A DNA stretch of 64,000 nucleotides from Veillonella sp. KGMB01456 (GCF_023051165.1 NZ_JALKIG010000010.1:1-64000), one strand, 5' to 3'. Positions 36,617 through 45,180 are shown, counted from the first letter of the stretch. Notes: generated by a model not told the origin, from the sequence alone. Numbers and translations: made by a program.

Positions 36617-37090
36617 TTATTCAGACTCTACTTTTCTAACTACAACACGGCCACCGGTAACGGCAACAACCACTACTTTAGTGCCCGGTTCATAGAATTC
36701 TCCGTCCGTTACTACATCAACCGGTGTATCGTCAAAAATAACGCGCCCGGCCGGCCGTAAAACAGACTGGGCAATCCCTTCGCGGCCCAATAAATCGGTT
36801 CGCTCATCATTACCGCTATAACCGCGGTCCTTCGTAGACTCCAGCGTTAACGTCAAACGTCTACCTATCCAAGTATGCGGTGCTTTTTTGACTAACCAAA
36901 TACCGACAATGAGCGCAATAACCGATACAATCGCAACTACAATCGACGCCATAGCACCGGCGCCCAAGTAAAAATAAAGAGCGGCCAACAAGAGAACCAT
37001 ACCGCTCACGCCGAATATACAAGTACCCGGCACAACAGCCTCGATTCCCAGCAATACAATGCCGCCGATGAATAGATACGTTATCATCAC
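36617..37090 (-). CDS. NfeD-family membrane protein
   Basis: 157 residues. Three hydrophobic segments fill residues 3-70 (including AYLFIGGIVLLGIEAVVPG-type sequence and ASIVVAIVSVIALIVGIWLV). The C-terminal OB-fold domain has LLGREGIAQSVLRPAGRVIFDDTPVDVVTDGEFYEPGTKVVVVAV. This is the short form without the protease domain. It precedes floA by 87 nt and probably stabilises or guides it. Confidence 0.92.
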   Translation of the reverse strand: MMITYLFIGGIVLLGIEAVVPGTCIFGVSGMVLLLAALYFYLGAGAMASIVVAIVSVIALIVGIWLVKKAPHTWIGRRLTLTLESTKDRGYSGNDERTDLLGREGIAQSVLRPAGRVIFDDTPVDVVTDGEFYEPGTKVVVVAVTGGRVVVRKVESE

Positions 37091-37368
37091 GTGCCTCCTT
37101 TCTCGAAATTTATCTCTTAATTAATAATATTCAATACGTAAAGTATGAACTCCTCTTTTTAAAGATAATTTGTTTGAAAAAACGACTGCAGTAAAACATG
37201 AATTTAAAAGCATATTTTATCTGCAGCCGCCACAGCTCTCAATACTTTTATTAATTTTTTCGCATGTACACAAAAGAAAGCCCCCTATCGCCCTGTTCAA
37301 TTGTCTTTTTTTTGATTATACACCATCAGCGATTATATGCCCCCTTTTTAACTGTCCGTCATAATGCA
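37091..37368. other. Non-coding spacer upstream of the NfeD gene
   Basis: No credible gene. It must contain the NfeD-floA promoter, not clearly identified. A CTGCAG-bounded imperfect hairpin lies at about 37187-37224. Confidence 0.5.
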
Positions 37369-37416
37369 CAAAACCTCTACGCACGATAATAACCGTTCAC
37401 GTAGAGGTTTTATTTT
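37369..37416. terminator. Terminator downstream of the NUDIX gene
   Basis: AAAACCTCTACG and CGTAGAGGTTTT form a 12-bp stem. On the minus strand a TTTT run follows, ending the NUDIX transcript; on the plus strand TTTTATTTTC follows. Confidence 0.8.
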
Positions 37417-37446
37417 CACTAATAGCTTTTATTAGCCGGCTCTCGA

Positions 37447-38064
37447 TTATTCAAACATAGCCGGCAAATTAGGATTTTCATAGGCTTCAAAGCACATCAA
37501 AACCTGTTCCTTAGAGCACTTTTCAACAGCCATATTATCCGGAATTTCGTCTTTACTGAAAAATCCCGTTGCCGTTGTTTCAATGTTCTCTTCAAAATGA
37601 CCGCCTTCGAATTCACACATAACGAACACTTTGAAAACACCATAAATTAAATTCGTTACATTGTGCTTGCGCCAATCCTGAATTGCAATGAGGCGTTTAG
37701 CTTTTACGTCATAGCCGGATTCTTCTTTCACTTCTTTTTCCGTATTGGAGGCAATCGTTTGATCTACATCACACCAACCGCCCGGGAGTGACCACTTACC
37801 GGTGTTTTCACGAACGAGGAGAATCTTGCCATCAACGAACACAGCCGCTCTGGTATCAATCTTCGGCGTCTGGTACCCTTCTTCATTGCAAAAGATATCA
37901 TATACCTTGCCCACAGGAATATCCGTTTTGACTGCCACCATTTCAGCTGCAATTTGACGAAGCTCTTGGTAGCGCTCCAAATCGTATTTGTCTTTACCGT
38001 ATTCCAGCCCCGCCTGCGCTATACTTTGGATTCGAATTGCAAAATCAAGCCACTTATCGTTCAT
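37447..38064 (-). CDS. NUDIX hydrolase with N-terminal helical domain
   Basis: 205 residues. Residues 1-65 are a helical domain found in a subgroup of ADP-ribose-type NUDIX proteins. The NUDIX box near residues 95-117 reads GGWCDVDQTIASNTEKEVKEESGY. The second Glu cluster (EVKEE) that binds metal is intact. The first conserved Glu is Gln and the Arg of the REV triplet is Lys, so activity or specificity may differ from the standard. Substrate not inferable. Confidence 0.88.
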   Translation of the reverse strand: MNDKWLDFAIRIQSIAQAGLEYGKDKYDLERYQELRQIAAEMVAVKTDIPVGKVYDIFCNEEGYQTPKIDTRAAVFVDGKILLVRENTGKWSLPGGWCDVDQTIASNTEKEVKEESGYDVKAKRLIAIQDWRKHNVTNLIYGVFKVFVMCEFEGGHFEENIETTATGFFSKDEIPDNMAVEKCSKEQVLMCFEAYENPNLPAMFE

Positions 38065-38152
38065 GTATATGCCTCCCGATATCTCACTTAAAGAATAAAT
38101 ATGCTTTTGCTATTATTATTCTATACGAAGTATTCTAAAACCTTTTTACAAC

Positions 38153-38194
38153 AAAAAAACTCTGCTCATGGCACATATCCATTCTGCAGAGTTT
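38153..38194 (-). terminator. Terminator of the tadA-tRNA-Ser transcript
   Basis: A 9-bp perfect stem (AAACTCTGC with GCAGAGTTT) with seven U residues on the minus strand. It lies 37 nt past the tRNA. Confidence 0.85.
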
Positions 38195-38230
38195 AATTAT
38201 TTATATCAATCATTATGTTATCAAAACTAA

Positions 38231-38319
38231 TGGCGGAGAAGGAGGGATTTGAACCCTCGCACCGTTGCCGGTCTGCCGCATTTCGAGTGCGGTCCCTTCA
38301 GCCTCTTGGGTACTTCTCC
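38231..38319 (-). tRNA. tRNA-Ser (anticodon CGA)
   Basis: An 89-nt cloverleaf with a long variable arm typical of serine. The acceptor arms are GGAGAAG and CTTCTCC, followed by G and an encoded CCA. The anticodon stem CCGCA/TGCGG holds the loop CTCGAAA, giving CGA, which reads UCG codons. The T arm has GGTTCAAATCC. The 5' end overlaps the last 22 nt of tadA, so both must come from one transcript or use overlapping processing. Confidence 0.96.
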
Positions 38320-38771
38320 TTGTTTTTACGACGCTCTTTAAAAAAGTCCTTCATTATCTGACTGCATTCGTCAGCCATAACCCCGCTTAAAATCTCAGGC
38401 TCGTGATTCAAGCCCGGATGGGTCAGTACATTAAATAAAGACTCTACAGCGCCTCCTTTGTAATCGCTACTGCCATATACAACACGGTCAATCCGGCTGT
38501 TAATAATGGCTCCGGCGCACATCGGACACGGTTCTATAGTAACATAAAGCGTGCAACCGGTCAACCGCCAACGGTCAAGTATTTCACAAGCTTCGCGAAT
38601 GACTAAAATCTCCGCATGAGCCGTTGCATCGTGATCTAATTCACGGCGATTATGATGACGCGAAATAATCTCGCCATCCTGGACAATAACGGCACCGATG
38701 GGAATCTCGCCAAGGTCATAGGCTTTTTTTGCTTCTTGTAAAGCTTCCTGCATATATTCTGCATCCGTCAT
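38298..38771 (-). CDS. tadA: tRNA-specific adenosine deaminase
   Basis: 157 residues. It makes inosine at the wobble position of tRNA-Arg(ACG). The zinc/catalytic site is ATAHAEILVIREAC (HAE) and TLYVTIEPCPMCAGAIINSRI (PCxxC); GAVESLFNVL and NHEPEILSGV follow. Its last codons (KEKYPRG, stop TGA) are written in the acceptor and D-arm bases of tRNA-Ser. A tadA-tRNA-Ser neighbourhood is also found in other Firmicutes. Confidence 0.96.
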   Translation of the reverse strand: MTDAEYMQEALQEAKKAYDLGEIPIGAVIVQDGEIISRHHNRRELDHDATAHAEILVIREACEILDRWRLTGCTLYVTIEPCPMCAGAIINSRIDRVVYGSSDYKGGAVESLFNVLTHPGLNHEPEILSGVMADECSQIMKDFFKERRKNKEKYPRG

Positions 38772-39206
38772 AACCTACCTCCTTAAGCTTAACTCACGAC
38801 TTATTACCGCGCATAACCATTATTGTAATTTTATCCGATTATGGGGTTCCAACAGGTCACCAAATTTGAACCGTATCTATTGTATCATGGTTTTTAGGTT
38901 TATTAAATAAAAACTTCCTACTGTTATACGGAAAAATTTTTCCTTATATATATAAATAACATCTTATATTCTTATTCATTTCCTATACATCCAAATTTCA
39001 CTGTAATTTCACGAATTTTACATACAAATTTCATAATTCCCCTGTATGCTATACCCATAGCAGAAAACTAAAACTCCAATCCGAGTTTTCAAAATTAGAT
39101 GAAGACGAAATTGGTAACGTTACTAAAAAGATTTCGTTATTCCATGATTGAGTTACAAAAAGTTCTGCTACACTATCTCTCGTTAATATAGCAAAGGAGT
39201 CTTAGT
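38772..39206. promoter_or_regulatory. Regulatory region upstream of the Met/Gln-rich secreted protein
   Basis: No gene is visible. A near-perfect 16-bp palindrome TTGGTAACGTTACTAA (39112-39127) has the AACGTT centre common in LacI-family operators. It is framed by ACGAAAT and ATTTCGT arms. A small hairpin AAACTC/GAGTTT lies at 39071-39088. The ribosome site is AAAGGAG before ATG 39207. A promoter around TATGCT/TATACC near 39050 is plausible, not certain. Confidence 0.45.
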
Positions 39207-40166
39207 ATGAAAAAATCGACTCAGAATTTATTGAGAAAGGTTGCTTTGCTAGGTGTTCTAGGCGGCACCCTTTGGGGTACCTCAATAGCTGCTGAGCCGG
39301 CTGCAACACAACAAGCAACCACAACTCACGTAACAACCGCTAGTGCCGGTATAGAGGGCCCTCAAACGGCAACCGTACAAGATGACGGTTCCAATAGCCC
39401 TACCATTTATGACAGAATGTTACGCGCCCGTTCCATGGCTCGTAACCAGGTAGAAGCTAATACCGCTATCTTCTTGATGCCGGAAGCTAACTACGGCGCT
39501 AATCGCACCAATGCCGGTCAAATGCCAAATGCCTACGACCGCCAATCCCATCGTGGTCAGGAACGCCAGTATCAGCCAAATGGCGACAACAGAATGCAAC
39601 CGCAAGCTAATGAACAGGGTTCCGAGCAAGGTCAACGCATGGAACGCCACAGCCAACCTCCTATGATGAATGACCAAAATGGTCGTCAAGGTCAGCCGCC
39701 TATGGGTCAACCTCCTATGATGCATGACCGGGATGGTCATCAAGGTCAACCTCCTATGGGCCAACCTCCTATGATGAATGACCAAAATGGTCGTCAAGGT
39801 CAGCCTCCTATGGGACAACCTCCTATGATGCATGACCGGGATGGTCGTCAAGATCAGCCTCCTATGGGACAACCTCCTATGATGCATGACCGGGATGGTC
39901 GTCAAGGTCAGCCTCCTATGGGGCAACCTCCTATGATGGGTGGCCAAGGTGGTCCGCAGGGTATGCCTCCTATGGGACAGCCTCCTATGATGGGCGGTCA
40001 AGGTGGTCCGCAGGATATGCCTCCTATGGGACAGCCTCCTATGATGGATGGTCAAAAACATCATGAAGGCCCGCATCATAATGACAAAAAGCATATGAAA
40101 AAGTACGACAACAACCGTCAGTACGAACATGCAACCCCGACTTCCTACACGGATGTCAATTTCTAA
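39207..40166 (+). CDS. Secreted Pro/Gln/Met-rich repeat protein
   Basis: 319 residues, not recognised. A signal peptide (KKSTQNLLRKVALLGVLGG... cleaving near Ala28-Ala29) is followed by a Thr/Ala-rich stretch. Residues 151-276 are seven tandem 18-residue units of the form PPMMxDxxGRQGQPPMGQ, with two MH/MN-D variants and later GGQGGPQ variants. The C-terminus is His/Lys-rich (QKHHEGPHHNDKKHMKK). Paired Met residues and His clusters suggest metal binding, perhaps copper, but this is inference; an intrinsically disordered envelope protein is equally possible. The repeat number is likely to vary between strains. Confidence 0.75.
   Translation: MKKSTQNLLRKVALLGVLGGTLWGTSIAAEPAATQQATTTHVTTASAGIEGPQTATVQDDGSNSPTIYDRMLRARSMARNQVEANTAIFLMPEANYGANRTNAGQMPNAYDRQSHRGQERQYQPNGDNRMQPQANEQGSEQGQRMERHSQPPMMNDQNGRQGQPPMGQPPMMHDRDGHQGQPPMGQPPMMNDQNGRQGQPPMGQPPMMHDRDGRQDQPPMGQPPMMHDRDGRQGQPPMGQPPMMGGQGGPQGMPPMGQPPMMGGQGGPQDMPPMGQPPMMDGQKHHEGPHHNDKKHMKKYDNNRQYEHATPTSYTDVNF
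39657..40034 (+). repeat. Seven 54-bp in-frame tandem repeats
   Basis: Each unit encodes 18 residues. Copies 1-5 are closer to each other (Asn/His-Asp variants) than to copies 6-7 (GGQGGPQ), suggesting recent duplication. Changes in copy number keep the reading frame. Confidence 0.9.
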
Positions 40167-40191
40167 GAAATATCTCCTTTTTAAGCTTTCT

Positions 40192-40264
40192 CAAACACAC
40201 ACGTAAAAACCAACACAACTAAATAAATTCTCAACACACAACACACAAACACACAACACACAAC
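40192..40264. repeat. AC-rich low-complexity tract
   Basis: A run of ACACAC, CAACACACAA and related words on the plus strand lies between the repeat protein stop and the terminator. It may be an unstructured 3' UTR or a slippage-prone tract. Confidence 0.6.
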
Positions 40265-40303
40265 AAAAAAGCCTGTGGATTCTAGGATTTGCAGGCTTTT
40301 TTG
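40265..40303 (+). terminator. Terminator of the repeat-protein gene
   Basis: AAAAAAGCCTG and CAGGCTTTTTT form an 11-bp stem followed by the T run. Confidence 0.88.
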
Positions 40304-40437
40304 CTTTATTCCCTTATCGCCGTATTCTTCAACGCAACATACGCTATTCCTCCCAAATATGTTATACTTAAGAAACCCCATATAAGTTTTCAGGGTATTA
40401 CAAGCATATTTTCAAATGATATAGAAAGAGTATTCTT

Positions 40438-41544
40438 ATGAGATCAAAATCAAACTCCATTTGGCAACGCGCCGCCATGATGACTATCATCGGCACCACG
40501 CTATACGGCACCGCTTTTGCGAGCGAAGCTGTTTTGCCAAAAGAAGCCATCCCGCGCCTGCAATTGCCGACACAGGAAACGCTCTTAGAGAGTAAAAATG
40601 AACACCAAAAAACTTCCAAAGCCGTCGCCAAGCAGACTCAAGCGGCGATAAATCCCAATCAGTTATATGCCGATAAACGTTTGATTAACCCTTATACGGC
40701 GTATATGTGGCGCGAAGATAACGAAAATACGGCTACTTTACCTCCGGCTTTTCGCACGTCTCGCGACCGTTTTAAAACAGATCCCAATTTACCTACCCGC
40801 AAGGGCTTGGATACCTTAAATATCTCCGGCAGTTCTCAGCCATCGGCGGAGCAATTGGCACAAATCGCCAATACCTTGCGCACCAAGACCGACGGTCCGA
40901 TTTATGTAGTGGACTTACGCCAAGAAACTCACCTTTTTGTAAACGGAATTCCTGTGAGTCACTATGGCAAACGCAACTGGGGCAATGTGGGCAAATCCTA
41001 TCAAACTATCATCAATGAAGAGCGGGACTACGCCAATAAATTGGTAAATACGGCCCTTCCTATCGCTTCTTTAGATGCGGATAAAAACGCCATTAACGAA
41101 CAGACGCTTACAGTTACATCAGCCAAAACCGAGGAAACAATAGCCAAAGAATTGGGCTTACGCTATGTGCGCTTTACCGCTACCGATCACACCTGGCCGG
41201 ATGAAGCCTCCATCGATCGTTTTATTGCTTTTTACAAAACACTACCAAAGAACGCATGGCTCCACTTCCACTGCGAGGCCGGCAAAGGCCGTACCACTGC
41301 CTTTATGGCTATGTATGACATTATGAAAAACCCGGATATACCGTTAGCCGATATTTTAGCGCGCCAGCAGTTGATTGGTGGCAATAATGTGGCGGCTACA
41401 TCCGATAAAGATACTTGGAAGGCTCCCTATTACGAGGAAAAAGCGGTTATGATTAACAAGTTCTATCGCTATGTACAGCAAAATTATCAGACAGGCTTTG
41501 AACTCAGTTGGAGCGAATGGTTAAATCCAAAGCCTCAGCCGTAG
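40438..41544 (+). CDS. PTP-like cysteine phytase, secreted
   Basis: 368 residues. A signal peptide ends near TAFA-SEA. The active-site P-loop is HCEAGKGRTT, with the nucleophile Cys279 and Arg285 (CX5R). Together with LRYVRFTATDHTWPDEASIDRFIAFYKTLP and the DLRQETH region this matches the inositol hexakisphosphate hydrolases of Selenomonas and Megasphaera. It would release phosphate from phytate or other inositol phosphates in the periplasm or outside. It is a single gene, with terminators on either side. Confidence 0.9.
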   Translation: MRSKSNSIWQRAAMMTIIGTTLYGTAFASEAVLPKEAIPRLQLPTQETLLESKNEHQKTSKAVAKQTQAAINPNQLYADKRLINPYTAYMWREDNENTATLPPAFRTSRDRFKTDPNLPTRKGLDTLNISGSSQPSAEQLAQIANTLRTKTDGPIYVVDLRQETHLFVNGIPVSHYGKRNWGNVGKSYQTIINEERDYANKLVNTALPIASLDADKNAINEQTLTVTSAKTEETIAKELGLRYVRFTATDHTWPDEASIDRFIAFYKTLPKNAWLHFHCEAGKGRTTAFMAMYDIMKNPDIPLADILARQQLIGGNNVAATSDKDTWKAPYYEEKAVMINKFYRYVQQNYQTGFELSWSEWLNPKPQP

Positions 41545-41610
41545 CAAGGTTATTTTGCCAAAAACTCCGCGCAAAACTTAATACGCGCAGTGCTAACTAA
41601 CATGGACATA

Positions 41611-41654
41611 AAAAAACTCCGATACACGCATCACCGCATGTACCGGAGTTTTTT
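41611..41654. terminator. Bidirectional terminator between the phytase and ridA
   Basis: AAAAAACTCCG and CGGAGTTTTTT form the stem, with a second inner stem TACACGCAT/GCATGTA. Both strands end in T runs, serving the two convergent genes. Confidence 0.9.
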
Positions 41655-41672
41655 GTTAAGGGTTAAAGTAGA

Positions 41673-42047
41673 TTATTCAGCCACAGCAATTACTTCAACT
41701 TCTACGGAGAAGTTAGCCGGTAGTTCTTTAACGGCAACGCAGCTGCGAGCTGGTTTGCTAGTGAAATATTCAGCATAAATAGCGTTAAATTTAGCAAAAT
41801 CGTTAATATCAGCCAAGAAGCATGTCGTTTTAACGACTTTGGAGAAATCAGTGCCTGCTTCTTTCAAAATAGCTTCGATATTTTTCATAGCTTGTAAAGT
41901 TTCAGCTTCAACGCCGCCTTCAACCAATTTACCGGTTTCAGGATTGATACCACCTTGACCGGAAATGAATACGAGACCGTTGGCTTTAATAGCTTGAGAG
42001 TAAGGGCCCAAAGCTTTAGGGGCGTTTTCAGTAAATACAGGTTTCAT
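41673..42047 (-). CDS. ridA: RidA-family enamine/imine deaminase
   Basis: 124 residues. It starts VFTENAPKALGPYSQAIKANGLVFISGQGG and ends RSCVAVKELPANFSVEVEVIAV, with the substrate-binding Arg in KPARSCVAV. RidA hydrolyses reactive 2-aminoacrylate made by PLP enzymes. Single gene convergent with the phytase. Confidence 0.95.
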   Translation of the reverse strand: MKPVFTENAPKALGPYSQAIKANGLVFISGQGGINPETGKLVEGGVEAETLQAMKNIEAILKEAGTDFSKVVKTTCFLADINDFAKFNAIYAEYFTSKPARSCVAVKELPANFSVEVEVIAVAE

Positions 42048-42227
42048 AAAAAACTCCTTTCATGGACAATTACACGCGTAAACTTGTATAATTTGCTTAT
42101 AGACTCATTATAAATTAAGTTTACGACGATGTACAATATCAAATGGACAAAATAACCTGAAATGTTTACCTCAAAATGTCATAGACTCATTTTGTAAATA
42201 TTTAAGCACCTAAGGAGGCATCTGACT

Positions 42228-42836
42228 ATGACCACAAAATGCTCCCCTGAATCTAAGGTAACACCGAACACAACAACGAACACAACGCCGGACACAATCT
42301 ATAGTTACACAACAACCTTCCCCGACATAGGCGTCATTACCCTGTACAGTGATGGTGATAACCTAATTGGCCTCAGTATGCCGAGCCAGCAGTACCGATT
42401 GGAGCCAACTGAAAAGGAAATCACCGATAAAGAATTACCGATTTTTAAAACTACGGAAAAATGGCTCACCAAGTACTTCGCCGGCAAAGAGCCTAAAAAA
42501 TTCCCACCGATTCGCTTCATCGGCACTCCGTTCCGCCAAAAAGTTTGGCAAGCCTTATTAGAAATCCCACACGGCGAGCTCGTCACCTATGGAGACTTAG
42601 CTAAAAAGCTCTATCCTAACGATGCCAATACGGGCATCCGCGCTCGCGCCATAGGCGGTGCTGTCGGTCACAATCCGATTCCTATTATCGTACCTTGTCA
42701 TCGTGTTGTAGGTGCCAACAATAACCTCACCGGCTATACCGGCGGTTTAGACGTCAAAATCAAACTCCACACCTTAGAAGGTGTGGACATGGAGCCCCTA
42801 AAGTGGCCGAAACGAACAACGAAAAATACATTTTAA
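42228..42836 (+). CDS. ogt: Methylated-DNA-protein-cysteine methyltransferase
   Basis: 202 residues. A Thr/Asn-rich N-terminal extension (about 25 residues) precedes the domain. The helix-turn-helix FRQKVWQALLEIPHGELVTYGDLAKKL and the acceptor PCHRVVGANNNLTGYTGGLDVK place it in the Ogt/MGMT family, which removes O6-alkyl groups from guanine in a suicide reaction. AAGGAGG precedes the start. Confidence 0.93.
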   Translation: MTTKCSPESKVTPNTTTNTTPDTIYSYTTTFPDIGVITLYSDGDNLIGLSMPSQQYRLEPTEKEITDKELPIFKTTEKWLTKYFAGKEPKKFPPIRFIGTPFRQKVWQALLEIPHGELVTYGDLAKKLYPNDANTGIRARAIGGAVGHNPIPIIVPCHRVVGANNNLTGYTGGLDVKIKLHTLEGVDMEPLKWPKRTTKNTF

Positions 42837-43040
42837 TGCTTGGCCCCTTAATGCTTAACCCCTACATATCCAGTTTCCTACACAGCTAATTTCCTACACA
42901 GCCGGTCCGGAAACTAACGGCCCAATATGACAAGCTAATAGTATTATATGCAAAGAACCTGATCAATAAATAATCAGGTTCTTTGTACTTTTATATAGTT
43001 TTCTCCGAATTCATAAAGGTTTACAACAGTTTACAATCGT

Positions 43041-45119
43041 CTATAACTCTTGAATGAACTGCACGAAGCGTGGTGCAAATTCATCTCGTTCCAGATCGGA
43101 CGTAAGCATTACATACGCTACCGGATTCGGCTGCGTCAATACAACGACGCCCTGTAAATAATACGGCAATTCAAAGCCGTTCGCATTCACAAATACACGA
43201 GCCGATGCCATGTAGGCCGGATGCGTATAATGTGGTAATAACGCCCAAGGTGTCTGGTCTTTAATCGTTACCGACGTATAGGCATAATCGGATATACCGC
43301 TGAAAATAGTAGCGCCCAAGACGTTGTTCTCTAAGCGACCGTCACCTTGCATCCAATAAGAGTTAAGGACCGGCAACTGCAAATCGATAAGGTCTTTTTG
43401 AAGCATCGTCGAGTAACCCTTCGTCGTTTGCGGCGTCAAGACTAAGCCAAATACAGTGGCCGTCTTGCGACCTTCACTATCCTTCATTTGCCATTGGTAC
43501 ACATCAGTCTTTTCACCGAGGCGATAATCTTCAAAATACTGCAAGCGTTCTTTTTGCATTTCATAACGCTTAATACTATCTAAGCGTTCATCGCCAACCA
43601 ACAATTTATCAGTCACCCAATCGCGAAGTTCCGGACCTCTGGCAATCGATTCTTTCGTATCTTTTTCAAGGAATTTCCATAAGGTCGGTACAATCACCGT
43701 ATCAGATAGCTTTTTAACCGTTAGGTCACGCGGTACCACGATATTTCCGTCATGACCTAAAGCTCTCATGTGTGTTGTCGAGGTTTTAGCCGGAATAGCG
43801 GCATTTTTCGTATCAGCATCAAACGCTCTGACTTGAGGTTCAAGCCCATACATGCGTTGCCACTGCTTTTGCCAATAATTAAAGTCCCCGTCATTCGTGG
43901 TTAATACTGTTATAACCGGACCCTCTTTGTCAAAACGAACTAAATTCAAACCACCGAGCGGAATTTCATAGCTGTCAAAGGTAAAAACTTCACGAGCCTG
44001 AGAGTATAGGACCGGCCCAAAGATGGAGTTCAACTGTTCCATTTGGTCTAAATAATCCGCTTTAATGTCCGACGTAGCAAAGATTTTTTTCAAACCGTCG
44101 CGAAGGCTGCGATTAAGCTCCAATTTTTCTTTGGCACGCTCATTCGTCTCAGCTTGTGTTTTCAATTCACCGGCCGCCTTATCTAGATCAGCCACTAAGG
44201 CTTTCACCAAATTGTTCTTATGTTTGTCAACAAACTGATTGAATGACGCTGCATCCCGCATCACAGGTACAGCCTCGGTGCCTTTAACCATAGCCGCGTA
44301 GAACGCGTTCGCATCATATTCAGCCGGATACGGCGCAAGCATAGCTTCTTGCTGCTTCGTCAGTTCATCGCCCAAATCACGAACCACCTGCCACGTATGA
44401 CCTAATTGATCTTTCGAATCACCCGTATTAGATACTTGCGACATATAGGCCGCTGCAATGGCCGCCGTTTTGGCAAACTTCATAGAATCACGCTCTTGTA
44501 CACCGTCTCTGCTGTTTATAACGGATTTTTTAGCATTGGCTACTGATTTATCCGCCGCATCCCACAAAGCGTTACTGATTTCAAGATTAGCTCGTTCGCC
44601 TTTGATATAATCAGGTCCCAGCGCCAAATCCACTACATATGCCGTATGAACTCCTTCCGCATCTTCCCCGCGCAATTGATATAAGTTCCAGTCGCGATAA
44701 ATCGTGCCGTTAAAATCCTTCAACTCTTTTATGTTGAGTTCTTTCTTGCTAGCCATGTCACGAATATCTTTAACATATTCCGCATTCAATTCTTTGGCGG
44801 AAATAAATTTTGTACCGTCAACCATCCCCATTGGCGTCATCATCCGTTTTAAGTCAAACACGGTAACGCCCGCCGGTAAGTTCACCGTTTTATTGTCTAC
44901 GGTAGTCATCACCGTGCTTACGAGCTGGGGCTTAATGGCTATAGTATCAGGTGATACTTTTGTTTCAATCGCGTCACTGCTTGCTACGATACCATAACCC
45001 AAGCTAATCGGCGCCAACGTACTACTTGTTGCTTCCGCTGCCGAAACGCCCGAAATCGCCGGTGTGGCCAGCCCCAATAACGCAGCCAATACCAATCCTT
45101 TCAGATACTTGTGTTTCAT
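43041..45119 (-). CDS. Large secreted protein of unknown function
   Basis: 692 residues from ATG 45119, chosen because AAAGGAG precedes it and a clear signal peptide begins there (KHKYLKGLVLAALLGLATPAISGVSA). The mature part has no motif I recognise. It contains a charged helical region in the middle (AAGELKTQAETNERAKEKLELNRSLRDGLKK) and mixed strand-rich parts near the end. No SLH domain, lipobox or barrel anchor is visible, so it may be periplasmic. It stands between ogt and pncB without an obvious partner. Confidence 0.75.
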   Translation of the reverse strand: MKHKYLKGLVLAALLGLATPAISGVSAAEATSSTLAPISLGYGIVASSDAIETKVSPDTIAIKPQLVSTVMTTVDNKTVNLPAGVTVFDLKRMMTPMGMVDGTKFISAKELNAEYVKDIRDMASKKELNIKELKDFNGTIYRDWNLYQLRGEDAEGVHTAYVVDLALGPDYIKGERANLEISNALWDAADKSVANAKKSVINSRDGVQERDSMKFAKTAAIAAAYMSQVSNTGDSKDQLGHTWQVVRDLGDELTKQQEAMLAPYPAEYDANAFYAAMVKGTEAVPVMRDAASFNQFVDKHKNNLVKALVADLDKAAGELKTQAETNERAKEKLELNRSLRDGLKKIFATSDIKADYLDQMEQLNSIFGPVLYSQAREVFTFDSYEIPLGGLNLVRFDKEGPVITVLTTNDGDFNYWQKQWQRMYGLEPQVRAFDADTKNAAIPAKTSTTHMRALGHDGNIVVPRDLTVKKLSDTVIVPTLWKFLEKDTKESIARGPELRDWVTDKLLVGDERLDSIKRYEMQKERLQYFEDYRLGEKTDVYQWQMKDSEGRKTATVFGLVLTPQTTKGYSTMLQKDLIDLQLPVLNSYWMQGDGRLENNVLGATIFSGISDYAYTSVTIKDQTPWALLPHYTHPAYMASARVFVNANGFELPYYLQGVVVLTQPNPVAYVMLTSDLERDEFAPRFVQFIQEL

Positions 45120-45147
45120 CTGATTCACTCCTTTATATCTACTTACT

Positions 45148-45180
45148 ATTCCCTTAGACTTTACGATTCCCTTAGTCTTT
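45148..45180 (-). promoter_or_regulatory. Two 18-bp-spaced direct repeats upstream of the secreted protein
   Basis: ATTCCCTTAG followed by a CTTT occurs at 45148 and again at 45166. The spacing of 18 bp and the position about 30-60 nt before the start suggest an operator or promoter element. Confidence 0.4.

Noticed and set aside
38772-39206. SRP RNA (ffs) gene near tadA, as in Bacillus
   Set aside because: The conserved SRP tetraloop region and GGAAGCAGCC-type sequence are absent.
39657-40034. Regular repeats considered as a CRISPR array
   Set aside because: The 54-bp units are in-frame coding repeats with no unique spacers, and no cas gene is present.
39420-40130. Long minus-strand frame opposite the repeat protein, rich in His/Arg/Leu repeats
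   Set aside because: It is the mirror of the 54-bp tandem repeats; no ribosome site, and the plus-strand frame has a signal peptide, Shine-Dalgarno and terminator.
42951-42988. CAAAGAACCTGAT/ATCAGGTTCTTTG hairpin after ogt as a confident terminator
   Set aside because: The stem is good but the following T run is broken on both strands, so it was left out of the feature list.
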